A DNA stretch of 30,688 nt from CAYYSY01 sp964474355 (GTDB taxonomy: Bacteria; Myxococcota_A; UBA9160; UBA4427), in contig CAYYSY010000075.1 of assembly GCA_964474355.1 (NCBI GenBank), positions 1 through 30,688 of the forward strand, given 5' to 3'. How positions within the stretch are numbered: position 1 is the stretch's first letter; every line of letters begins with the position of its first letter. A program made the position numbers and the translations under genes. The notes below the pieces were generated by a model. That model saw only the letters and a program-made list of their open reading frames with translations. It did no database searches and was not told where the DNA came from. Positions 24,219 through 30,688 of the stretch are shown here, one piece after another.

Positions 24219-24749
24219 ATGGGCGTCAACCACATCGCCGTGACCGTGAAGGACATCGAGGCGACCCATCAGTTCTATACCGAGGCCATGGGCTTCGACA
24301 TCGTCAAAGTGGAGATCAACGAGACGGGCGGAGGCTTCAATCGACACGTCTTCTACTCGACGGGCTCCGCGACCGATGGGCTGATCGCCTTCTGGGACGT
24401 CTCGAACGTGCCGGGGAGCGAGAACCCGCGCACCGACCTGAACCGCGACCTCGGCCTCGACCCGATGATGAACCACTTCGCGTTCCAGGCGGATGGCGCC
24501 GACGACATGGAGCGGCGCAGGCAGCGGCTGCTCGACTACGGTCGCGACGTGCTCGAGATCGACCACGGTTGGATCCACTCGATCTACACCGAGGACCCCG
24601 ACGGCAACGTCGTCGAGTTCGCAATGCTGACGAAGCCCTTCACTGAGGACGACGCGAAGGAGGCGCTCGAGCTGCTGCGCGCGACGACTCCGCCGCCGGC
24701 GGCCGCGAAGCCGAGCATCACCTTCCACAAGGCCGGCGCGAGCGCCTGA
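24219..24749 (+). CDS. VOC-superfamily metalloprotein (glyoxalase/dioxygenase-like)
   Basis: The ATG at 24219 is preceded by AAGGAGG. The 176-residue protein has one VOC module: Asn-His5-Ile-Ala-Val-Thr-Val near the start, Met-Asn-His86-Phe-Ala-Phe, and Asp-Pro-Asp-Gly-Asn-Val-Val-Glu133-Phe. His5, His86 and Glu133 form the 2-His-1-carboxylate set used by extradiol dioxygenases and related VOC enzymes. A C-terminal Pro/Ala-rich tail follows from about 145. Possible roles are ring or C-C cleavage, isomerisation or epimerisation of a pathway intermediate. It is downstream of the lyase by two bases and upstream of the CMD-like gene by 40 bp. Confidence 0.9.
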   Translation: MGVNHIAVTVKDIEATHQFYTEAMGFDIVKVEINETGGGFNRHVFYSTGSATDGLIAFWDVSNVPGSENPRTDLNRDLGLDPMMNHFAFQADGADDMERRRQRLLDYGRDVLEIDHGWIHSIYTEDPDGNVVEFAMLTKPFTEDDAKEALELLRATTPPPAAAKPSITFHKAGASA

Positions 24750-24789
24750 GCCAGCGCCTGAATCGAACAGAGACGAGAGGAGCCCCGAG

Positions 24790-25431
24790 ATGCCCAGACT
24801 CCGCGAGGTGTCCCGCAAGGACGCCCACCCGACCGCCATCACCCTCTACGACATGCTCTTCGGCGACCGCGATCCGGTCGCCGAGCCGGGCACGGCCACC
24901 GGCACGCCCGGCAACTGGTGGACCGTCTTCGCCGGCGTGCCGGACGCGTTCGATCACACGACGTCGGGCTTCGCGTTCTACCGCAGCCCGAAGCGCGAGC
25001 TGTCGGCCCAGCTTCGCGAGCTCGGCCAGCTTCGCGCGGGCTACGCCGTCGGCAGCAAGTTCGTCTTCTCCCAGCACTGCAAGGCGTCGCGCGACGTGGG
25101 GCTCAGCGAGGATCAGATCCAGGCGATCCGCGGCTGGTCGGTGGCCGACTGCTACTCGCCCGTCGAGCGCGCGGTGCTGGCGTACACCGACTGCCTCGTG
25201 CTCGAGAACGGGCGGGTGCCCGACGGCGTCTTCGACGCCCTGCGCGAGCACCTGAACGACACCGAGATCCTCGAGCTCACCTACATCACGTGCACCTACG
25301 CCATGCACGCGACGATGAGCCGGGCGCTCCGCCTCGAGTACGACGACGTCGACGACCCGATCGTCGAGGTCGCGGCGCCCGAAGGTGCATCGGCGGACGT
25401 GATGGCGGCGGTGGACGCGGTGGACTCGTAG
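24790..25431 (+). CDS. Carboxymuconolactone-decarboxylase-like (AhpD-fold) protein
   Basis: A 213-residue helical protein with the AhpD-fold core around 75-140: Gln-Leu-Arg-Glu-Leu-Gly-Gln-Leu-Arg, then Ser-Lys-Phe-Val-Phe-Ser-Gln-His96-Cys-Lys-Ala, Gly-Leu-Ser-Glu-Asp-Gln-Ile, and later Ala-Val-Leu-Ala-Tyr-Thr-Asp and a Leu-Thr-Tyr-Ile segment. The Cys-x-x-Cys pair of true AhpD is absent; a His is kept as in decarboxylase-type members. GAGAGGAG lies before the ATG. It ends the GntR operon and is followed by a hairpin, so it probably helps process the pathway intermediate, though a redox or protective role is an alternative. Confidence 0.88.
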   Translation: MPRLREVSRKDAHPTAITLYDMLFGDRDPVAEPGTATGTPGNWWTVFAGVPDAFDHTTSGFAFYRSPKRELSAQLRELGQLRAGYAVGSKFVFSQHCKASRDVGLSEDQIQAIRGWSVADCYSPVERAVLAYTDCLVLENGRVPDGVFDALREHLNDTEILELTYITCTYAMHATMSRALRLEYDDVDDPIVEVAAPEGASADVMAAVDAVDS

Positions 25432-25447
25432 CCCGCCGGGTCATCCT

Positions 25448-25479
25448 CATCCCCGCCATGACTTCGGGGTATGGGGATG
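25448..25479. terminator. Hairpin between convergent operons
   Basis: CATCCCC at 25448-25454 pairs with GGGGATG at 25473-25479 in the 57-bp gap between the CMD-like gene and the converging luciferase-like gene. The 7-bp stem with an 18-base loop can act in both directions; no T tract is seen. Confidence 0.45.
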
Positions 25480-25488
25480 GCCGCCAGC

Positions 25489-26346
25489 TCAGAGCTTCGA
25501 CATCACCTCGTCCGCGAACCACTTCAGGGCCGCCTGCTTCTCGTTCAGCGGGATCGCGTAGTTGTTCGCGAAGCCGAAGCAGATCGACGTGAGTCCCTGC
25601 GCCTCGAGCTCCTTCAGCCGGTCGATCTCCATGACCTGCATGACCGGGCATACGACCTCGAATGCCTCTTCTTCGCGGCCGTACTCGCGCCGCAGCTCCC
25701 GCAGATCCTCGAGGATCGCGGGCACCTCGTCGATCGCGTTGCCGGCCCCGATCCATCCCTGCCCGATGCGGGCTGCCCTGCGCAGGGCGGCGCGGCTGGT
25801 GCCACCGAAGTAGATCGGCACCGGCGCGTCCGGTGCCGGCGTGATGGCCAGCTCGGGGAAGTCGAAGAACTCACCGTGGTGCTCGACGTAGCCACCGGCC
25901 CAGAGCTTCCTCATGACCTCCACCGATTCGTCCATCCGACGGCCGCGCGTCTCGAAGTCGACCCCGTAGACGTCGAACTCCTCCTTCATCCAGCCGGCGC
26001 CCGCACCCAGGATCAGCCGCCCGCCGCTGATGCGCGCGATCGTGCCCGTGGCCTTCGCGACCTCGATGGGGTGACGGAGAGGCAGCACGTACACCGCGGT
26101 CGAGAGCTTGAGGCGCTCGGTCGCCATGGCCATGGCGGTGATCGTGGTCCACACGTCGGGGTAGGGCATGCTGCCGTCGATCGGGGGACGCCCGTCGTCG
26201 CTGTACAGGTACTCGGCGGCCATCGTCTTCGGGACGAAGCCGTGGTCGGCTCCCATGATGCCCTCGTAGCCGAGCGCCTCGGCGCTGCGCGCCAGCTCGA
26301 TCATCTCTTCGGGGCCCACCCAGGGTGCGATCAGCCAGAACTTCAT
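25489..26346 (-). CDS. Luciferase-like (LLM class) flavin-dependent oxidoreductase
   Basis: A 285-residue TIM-barrel protein of the bacterial-luciferase superfamily. It starts Met-Lys-Phe-Trp-Leu-Ile and has Ala-Glu-Ala-Leu-Gly-Tyr-Glu-Gly, Ala-Asp-His near 33-35, Leu-Pro-Leu-Arg-His-Pro, and the hallmark Leu-Gly-Ala-Gly-Ala-Gly-Trp-Met-Lys-Glu-Glu-Phe followed by Arg-Gly-Arg-Arg-Met-Asp-Glu. This pattern is common in F420-dependent subgroup members (TIGR03619-like). Cofactor could be F420 or FMN. It probably oxidises a ring, ketone or sulfonate-type substrate. It follows the alkylsulfatase-like gene by 25 bp in the same direction, so they form an operon. Confidence 0.93.
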   Translation of the reverse strand: MKFWLIAPWVGPEEMIELARSAEALGYEGIMGADHGFVPKTMAAEYLYSDDGRPPIDGSMPYPDVWTTITAMAMATERLKLSTAVYVLPLRHPIEVAKATGTIARISGGRLILGAGAGWMKEEFDVYGVDFETRGRRMDESVEVMRKLWAGGYVEHHGEFFDFPELAITPAPDAPVPIYFGGTSRAALRRAARIGQGWIGAGNAIDEVPAILEDLRELRREYGREEEAFEVVCPVMQVMEIDRLKELEAQGLTSICFGFANNYAIPLNEKQAALKWFADEVMSKL

Positions 26347-26371
26347 GGGGCTCGTCTCCGCCTTCGTCGCG

Positions 26372-27688
26372 CTACCTCAGGACCGCTCCGAGGGAGACGC
26401 CCTTCCCGCCCTTCAGCAGCTTGATCTGGTGCTCGAGCCATCCCTCCAGCCAGAAGTTTCCGGTGCTGCGGAAGGTCTGCGCGTCGGCGAGCAGCGCCTC
26501 GTGGACGTCGATGGCCAGCGCCCTCGCGGCGTCGTTGCCGGGCTCGGCCGAGAGCACGATGTCCAGCAGGTGTAGCGCCTGCTCCCGGTTGCCCGCGGCT
26601 GCCTTCTTCGAGGCTCGCTCGACGAGCGCATCGGCACCGGCGAGCTCCAACAGATCGGCATGAATCGCCTTCTGGGGAACGGCATAGAGCTCGGTCGTCG
26701 ACTCGTGCTTGAACCAGCCCGCGTAGCTCTCCCAGATCGCCCGGATGCTCCACGCCACGGTTCCGTAGCCCTCGCCGACCTCGCACTCGGCGGGGAGCTC
26801 GATCTCCTGCTGGAGGGTGGCGATGTCCTTCCCGTCGTTCATGCCCTTCACGACTTCATCGTGCACGTAGAGCGTGGCATCGCGGATCGCCGTGACCTCC
26901 CTGCGAATGAGGTCCGCCCCCACGATCGGGGCGTGGTGGCCGTACAGGATCACCTCCGGCTCGAGGTCGAGCACGGTCTGGGCCGCCTGTGCGCAAACGA
27001 GGGCGTCGCGGTAGCGATCTCCTCGGATGGTCACCAGGTTCGGGAAATGACCGAAGGGGCAGCCGAACAGGTTCCCGGTGAAGCAGATGCGGTGCTGCGG
27101 CAGCCAGACGATCAACGAGTCGTTGGTCTCCGCACCCATCTGCCCGATCAGCACGATCTCGAGGCCACCGAGCGAGAGCTCGTATCGGTCCTCGAAGAAG
27201 ATGTCCGCCGTGGGCCGGTCCTGGGGGTTGAGGTCCGTGTAGCCGGCTTCGGCGTACGCTTTGAACACCCCCACGAAGGTGTCGGTGAATCGAAAGGCGG
27301 AGCGAGCCTGGCGAAACCGCGTGAGTCGGGCGTCATAGGTCTGGTGCTCTTCGTTGTTGGCCTGGGCGATCAGCCGGAGCCCGGGGTTCCGATCCCGGAA
27401 GTACTGCACCCCACCCACGTGGTCGACGTGCCCCTGAGTGACGGTGGCGTACGCGATCGTGCCGTCGATCTCGCCGGCGAGCTCGCTGAAGTTGCTGTGA
27501 TGGACGGGAGCCTCGAAGCCCATCCCCGAGTTGATCAGGACGTTGCCCTCCGGCGTCTCGATCAGATAGGTGTTCGAGTTGCCCTCGGACATCGAGATGA
27601 AGTCATTGAACCGGCTGCACCAGCCGAAGCGGGCCGCCTCGGGGCCGGTCGGGCGGGACTTGTAGAGGGGCTCGCCTCGGGTGCTCAT
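26372..27688 (-). CDS. Alkylsulfatase-like metallo-beta-lactamase-fold hydrolase
   Basis: The ATG at 27688 is preferred over an upstream in-frame start at 27823, because AGGAG (complement of 27696-27700) precedes it. The 438-residue product has an MBL domain (about 25-290) with Thr-Gln85-Gly-His87-Val-Asp89-His90, where the first metal-binding His of the usual His-x-His-x-Asp-His is Gln. Tyr-Gly-His-His-Ala-Pro near 260 supplies further ligands. From about 300 the sequence matches the alkylsulfatase dimerisation domain: Arg-Ala-Ile-Trp-Glu-Ser-Tyr-Ala-Gly-Trp-Phe and helical repeats with Ala-Leu-His-Leu-Leu-Asp. The C-terminal SCP2-like domain of SdsA1 is missing. It probably hydrolyses alkyl sulfate or a related ester, but the ligand change makes the chemistry uncertain. 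Confidence 0.88.
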   Translation of the reverse strand: MSTRGEPLYKSRPTGPEAARFGWCSRFNDFISMSEGNSNTYLIETPEGNVLINSGMGFEAPVHHSNFSELAGEIDGTIAYATVTQGHVDHVGGVQYFRDRNPGLRLIAQANNEEHQTYDARLTRFRQARSAFRFTDTFVGVFKAYAEAGYTDLNPQDRPTADIFFEDRYELSLGGLEIVLIGQMGAETNDSLIVWLPQHRICFTGNLFGCPFGHFPNLVTIRGDRYRDALVCAQAAQTVLDLEPEVILYGHHAPIVGADLIRREVTAIRDATLYVHDEVVKGMNDGKDIATLQQEIELPAECEVGEGYGTVAWSIRAIWESYAGWFKHESTTELYAVPQKAIHADLLELAGADALVERASKKAAAGNREQALHLLDIVLSAEPGNDAARALAIDVHEALLADAQTFRSTGNFWLEGWLEHQIKLLKGGKGVSLGAVLR

Positions 27689-27763
27689 CGTGGATCTCCT
27701 GCGGTGGGACTTCGCGCGCGGTTGGAGGTTACGTCGTCGTGGCCGCAGATGGTCCCACGTGAC

Positions 27764-27779
27764 CGAGAAGCCGTTCTCG
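27764..27779. promoter_or_regulatory. Inverted repeat CGAGAA-N4-TTCTCG, candidate divergent operator
   Basis: Exact six-base arms around GCCG lie in the 194-bp gap between the alkylsulfatase-like and nitronate monooxygenase genes, 76 bp from the first start and 104 bp from the second. This suggests one regulator for both directions; it is not encoded in this window as far as can be seen. Confidence 0.45.
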
Positions 27780-27869
27780 CTGACTCGATGCCGAGCGGCC
27801 GCTTCGGTGAGGCACAACGCCACACCCTGGCATCCCTGTGCTTCCGCTCGATTTCCCTACCATGGGCGC

Positions 27870-27875
27870 AGGAGG
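27870..27875 (+). promoter_or_regulatory. Ribosome binding site fixing the nitronate monooxygenase start
   Basis: AGGAGG seven bases before ATG 27883 selects it over an ATG at 27862 and a longer in-frame start at 27838. Confidence 0.7.
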
Positions 27876-27882
27876 ACCCACC

Positions 27883-29037
27883 ATGGCCAGGCGAACACTC
27901 CGCACCTCCCTGTGCGACATGCTCGACATCGAATACCCGATACTGAGCGCGGGCATGGGCCCGAGCCTGATCGGCGAGAAGACGGGCGCGCCCGTCGAGC
28001 TCGTGGTCGCAGTGTCGGAGGCGGGCGGGCTCGGAGTGCTCGGCGGCGCCGGGTACACGGTCGAAGAGCTCCGCGAGGCCATTCGCGAGATCCGCAAGCT
28101 CACCGACCGACCCTTCGGCGTGGACGTGCTGCTGCCTGCTGCGACCGTGGCTGCAGGCGATGCACCCGCGGAGAGCGCGCGCGACATCCCGCTCGGCGCC
28201 GCGCTCGACATGCTTCCCGAAGCCCATCGCGAATGGCTCACGAAGATCAAGGATGAGCTGGGTCTGCCCGACAGCGATGCCGTCATCAGCGGCGGCACGA
28301 CGACGGCGCGTCCTCACGCGGCCGTCGAGGCGTGCATGGAAGAAGGCGTCCCGCTCTTCTGTGCCGGGCTCGGCAATCCGGGCTTCATGGTCGAGGCCGC
28401 GCACGGCGTCGGGATGAAGGTTCTCGGCATCGCGGGCAACGCGAAGAACGCCGGACGCATCGCGCAGTCGGGCGCCGACCTGGTAGTCGCTCAGGGACAC
28501 GAAGCCGGCGGGCATACGGGCCGCGTGGGTTCGATGGCGCTGTGGCCCCAGGCGATCGACGCAGCTTCGCCGACCCCCGTGCTCGCCGCGGGTGGCATTG
28601 GCGACGGCCGTGGGCTGGCGGCGGCTCTGGCCATGGGCTGTGTCGGCGTCTGGGTGGGGACGCGCTTCCTCGCTTCGGAAGAGGGCGGTGCGCTCGACAT
28701 CCAGAAGCAGGCGATCGTCAACGCGAGTGACGAAGATACGCGGCGCACGACGATCTACACGGGGAAGACCTCCCGCGCGACCTACAACCGGCTCCACGAT
28801 CTGTGGGAAGAGTCCGGACTGGAGCCGCTGCGGTTCCCGGTGCAGGTCGTGCTCGCGTCCGCGGTCGTCGACATGTTCAACCGCGCCGGCAACGTGGAGT
28901 ACATCGGTCCCTTCGCGGGCCAGGTCTCGGGCCTGATCCACGAGATCGAGCCCGCGGCACGCATCGTCGAGAGCATGGTCGAAGAAGCGGCCGACATCCT
29001 CATGCGCCGGCTGCCGGAGAGCGTCACCGTCTTGTGA
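27883..29037 (+). CDS. Nitronate monooxygenase / 2-nitropropane dioxygenase family FMN protein
   Basis: A 384-residue TIM-barrel flavoprotein. Tyr-Pro-Ile-Leu-Ser-Ala-Gly-Met-Gly near 18-26 is the family start, with Ser-Glu-Ala-Gly-Gly-Leu-Gly-Val-Leu-Gly-Gly following. Gln-Gly-His206-Glu-Ala-Gly-Gly-His211-Thr-Gly-Arg is the FMN/catalytic loop, and Ala-Ala-Gly-Gly-Ile-Gly-Asp-Gly-Arg then Val-Gly-Thr-Arg-Phe-Leu bind the FMN phosphate. These enzymes oxidise nitronates (or act as enoyl reductases or quinone reductases) in the cytoplasm. It is divergent from the alkylsulfatase/luciferase-like operon and may be co-regulated with it through the repeat at 27764-27779. The C-terminal 70 residues are helical and longer than in the shortest members. 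Confidence 0.94.
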   Translation: MARRTLRTSLCDMLDIEYPILSAGMGPSLIGEKTGAPVELVVAVSEAGGLGVLGGAGYTVEELREAIREIRKLTDRPFGVDVLLPAATVAAGDAPAESARDIPLGAALDMLPEAHREWLTKIKDELGLPDSDAVISGGTTTARPHAAVEACMEEGVPLFCAGLGNPGFMVEAAHGVGMKVLGIAGNAKNAGRIAQSGADLVVAQGHEAGGHTGRVGSMALWPQAIDAASPTPVLAAGGIGDGRGLAAALAMGCVGVWVGTRFLASEEGGALDIQKQAIVNASDEDTRRTTIYTGKTSRATYNRLHDLWEESGLEPLRFPVQVVLASAVVDMFNRAGNVEYIGPFAGQVSGLIHEIEPAARIVESMVEEAADILMRRLPESVTVL

Positions 29038-29189
29038 TGGCTTCGGCGGTGCCAGTCACGGTGGCAATTCGCAACGTTCGATCCGGGGCTCTCGGGGTGG
29101 CAGGAAGATCTTCGAAAGGACGACCGCGGCGATCGTGCGCAGTGTCGTATCGAGAGCCCTGCCAATGGAGACCAGCGACGTCAGCGAGG

Positions 29190-30688
29190 TCATCCATCCC
29201 CTTCGTCGTCGGGCGCCTCGGCGAGATGCCTGAGCAGCTCGCTCAGACGCTCCAGCTCGATGGCGGCCTCCGAGAAGCGCCCTTCGCCCTGCATTCTCAG
29301 GTAGCTCTCGAACGCCTCCCTGGCGCGCCGTGCCTGCTCGAGCGACGAAGCGGGGACCTCCAGCGCGGACGACGGGGCTGCCCGGTCGTCGGCCTCGAAC
29401 AGCCCTTCCAGAGCTTCCTCGAAGGTGTTGGCGTAGCTCAGATCGTCACCGTGCATCAAGACGACGAGCCGCAGCTCCGGATAGGCGGCCGTCTCCGCCT
29501 GCAGGTAGATCGGCTCGACGTAGAGCAGCGTGTCACCGATCGGAATGGCGATCACGTTGCCACGGATCACCGACGAGCCACGCTGGTCCCATAGCGTGAG
29601 CTGGCTCGACAGGAAGCGGTCCTGGTCGATCTTGGTCTCCACCTGCTGCGGGCCGAGTACCCGCCTCTCCTTCGGAAACTTGTAGGCCAGGAAGCGGCCG
29701 TAGTTGTCGCCATCGGAGAGCCCTGCGATCCAGCCGATCAGCACCTGGCGGTTCTTGGGCGTGAAGGGGAGGATGGCCACGAACTCGGCACGCTGGGAGC
29801 CCGGTAGCTGCCACATGATGTAGTACGGCTCTACGGGCTGCACCTGCCTGTAGTACTTCTCGGTGGCTCGGACCCAGAGGTCTTCCTGGTTGTAGAAGAC
29901 CTCGGGATCGGCCATGTGGTACTTGGCGTACACGAGGCCCTGGGCCAGCAGGAAGCCGTGTGGGTAGCGAACGTGGGCGCGCAGGGCCGGCGGCATCTCG
30001 GAGGCATCCCGGAACAGGCCCGGGAAGGCGCCACGCCAGGCACGCGCCAGCGGATCCTCGGGATCGAACAGGTAGAGCTGCGTCGTCCCGTCGTAGGCGT
30101 CCACGACCACCTTCACGGAGTTGCGGACGTAGTTTGCGCCACGCAAGCGTCCCATGACGTTTGATGTCAGTCGTTCGCGTCGTTCGGCCGGCCCATAGTC
30201 GATGTGCTCACGCCCCGGGAAGGGCTCGCTATACGGATAGTGCGTGGAGCTCGTGTAGGCGTCGAGGATCCAATACAGACGCCCGTCGACGAGGACGACG
30301 TACGCATCCTCGTCGAGCACGAGGAAGGGCGCGAGCGTCGTCACCCGATCCTGGACCCGGCGGTGGAAGAGCACGCGCGTCTCCGGGGTCATGTAGACGG
30401 AGAAGAAGAACTGCGTCCCGTCGAAGCGCCAGCCGAGGACGAACTTGCGCCAGAGGTTCTCGAGCCGTACGCCACCGGTTCCCGAGTAGACGGTGGTCAC
30501 GTTCTGGTCGCCGCTCGGGTGGTCGAACTCGGGCTCGCGGCTGTTCACCACGGCAGGATCGCCCGTGAGCTCGCCGTAGTAGATCTGGGGCCGTTCGACG
30601 CGGAGGGCTTCGGCCTCGGCCTGCGGGGGGATGTCCTTCACCAGCAGGTTGGGCAATCCGTCCGGCGTGAAGTCCCGCACCGTGGCGA
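29190..30688 (-). CDS. UPF0182 family membrane protein, C-terminal part (cut by window end)
   Basis: The frame is open to the window edge, so the N-terminal membrane region lies outside; about 499 residues are visible. The opening sequence Arg-Asp-Phe-Thr-Pro-Asp-Gly-Leu-Pro-Asn-Leu followed by Asp-Ile-Pro-Pro and Pro-Gln-Ile-Tyr-Tyr-Gly-Glu is diagnostic of UPF0182 (COG1615). Trp-Ile-Leu-Asp-Ala-Tyr-Thr, Asn-Tyr-Val-Arg-Asn-Ser-Val-Lys, Pro-Tyr-Tyr-Ile-Met-Trp, Gly-Asn-Val-Ile-Ala-Ile-Pro and Tyr-Val-Glu-Pro-Ile-Tyr-Leu are also family-like. Full members are usually about 900-1000 residues. The last 60 residues form an acidic helical tail. The function of the family is unknown. It converges on the nitronate monooxygenase gene with a 152-bp gap. 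Confidence 0.93.
   Translation of the reverse strand, partial: ATVRDFTPDGLPNLLVKDIPPQAEAEALRVERPQIYYGELTGDPAVVNSREPEFDHPSGDQNVTTVYSGTGGVRLENLWRKFVLGWRFDGTQFFFSVYMTPETRVLFHRRVQDRVTTLAPFLVLDEDAYVVLVDGRLYWILDAYTSSTHYPYSEPFPGREHIDYGPAERRERLTSNVMGRLRGANYVRNSVKVVVDAYDGTTQLYLFDPEDPLARAWRGAFPGLFRDASEMPPALRAHVRYPHGFLLAQGLVYAKYHMADPEVFYNQEDLWVRATEKYYRQVQPVEPYYIMWQLPGSQRAEFVAILPFTPKNRQVLIGWIAGLSDGDNYGRFLAYKFPKERRVLGPQQVETKIDQDRFLSSQLTLWDQRGSSVIRGNVIAIPIGDTLLYVEPIYLQAETAAYPELRLVVLMHGDDLSYANTFEEALEGLFEADDRAAPSSALEVPASSLEQARRAREAFESYLRMQGEGRFSEAAIELERLSELLRHLAEAPDDEGDG

Noticed and set aside
29050..29066. Short hairpin TGCCA-N7-TGGCA after the nitronate monooxygenase gene
   Set aside because: Only a 5-bp stem without a T tract; expected by chance at this base composition.

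Overview
This is a 30.7 kb, GC-rich bacterial chromosome segment carrying about 22 protein genes. No RNA genes, insertion sequences or CRISPR arrays were seen. Gene content suggests a deltaproteobacterial-grade organism such as Myxococcota or Binatota: secreted FG-GAP, thrombospondin-type-3, MopE-type and dockerin-like proteins next to acyl-CoA dehydrogenase, flavin-dependent luciferase-like and nitronate monooxygenase genes, plus a UPF0182 protein. That placement is inferred from gene families, not from a marker gene.

Left part (1-14.5 kb) is dominated by exported proteins. In order: a 5'-cut two-DTG aspartic-protease-like protein with a C-terminal anchor; a small alpha/beta hydrolase; a right-handed beta-helix protein; a chimera of seven FG-GAP repeats, TSP3 calcium repeats and a hexapeptide beta-helix. 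Convergent to these is a cohesin-like/dockerin-like protein with a sorting-signal-like segment in its middle. Then come a Ser-Asp-His lipase-like hydrolase, a 1252-residue lipoprotein with MopE metal-binding repeats, and an M28 peptidase-like lipoprotein. Acidic Asp-rich (probably calcium-binding) repeats recur in three neighbouring genes, so a Ca-dependent surface assembly is possible.

Middle part (14.7-18.5 kb): a serine beta-lactamase-family hydrolase, and convergent to it a two-gene phospholipid operon in which a HAD-phosphatase/PlsC-acyltransferase fusion is followed by gpsA.

Right part (18.6-29 kb) looks catabolic. A double-length acyl-CoA dehydrogenase, a crotonase lacking one usual glutamate and a metallo-beta-lactamase-fold hydrolase form one tight unit. 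A GntR/FCD regulator follows, overlapping an isocitrate-lyase/PEP-mutase family lyase, then a VOC metalloprotein and a carboxymuconolactone-decarboxylase-like protein. Two GTATAC-centred operators precede the regulator. On the other strand are a luciferase-like monooxygenase and an alkylsulfatase-like hydrolase, divergent from a nitronate monooxygenase. Together these suggest a regulated acyl-CoA-linked degradation pathway of unknown substrate. The window ends inside a UPF0182 membrane-protein gene on the minus strand.
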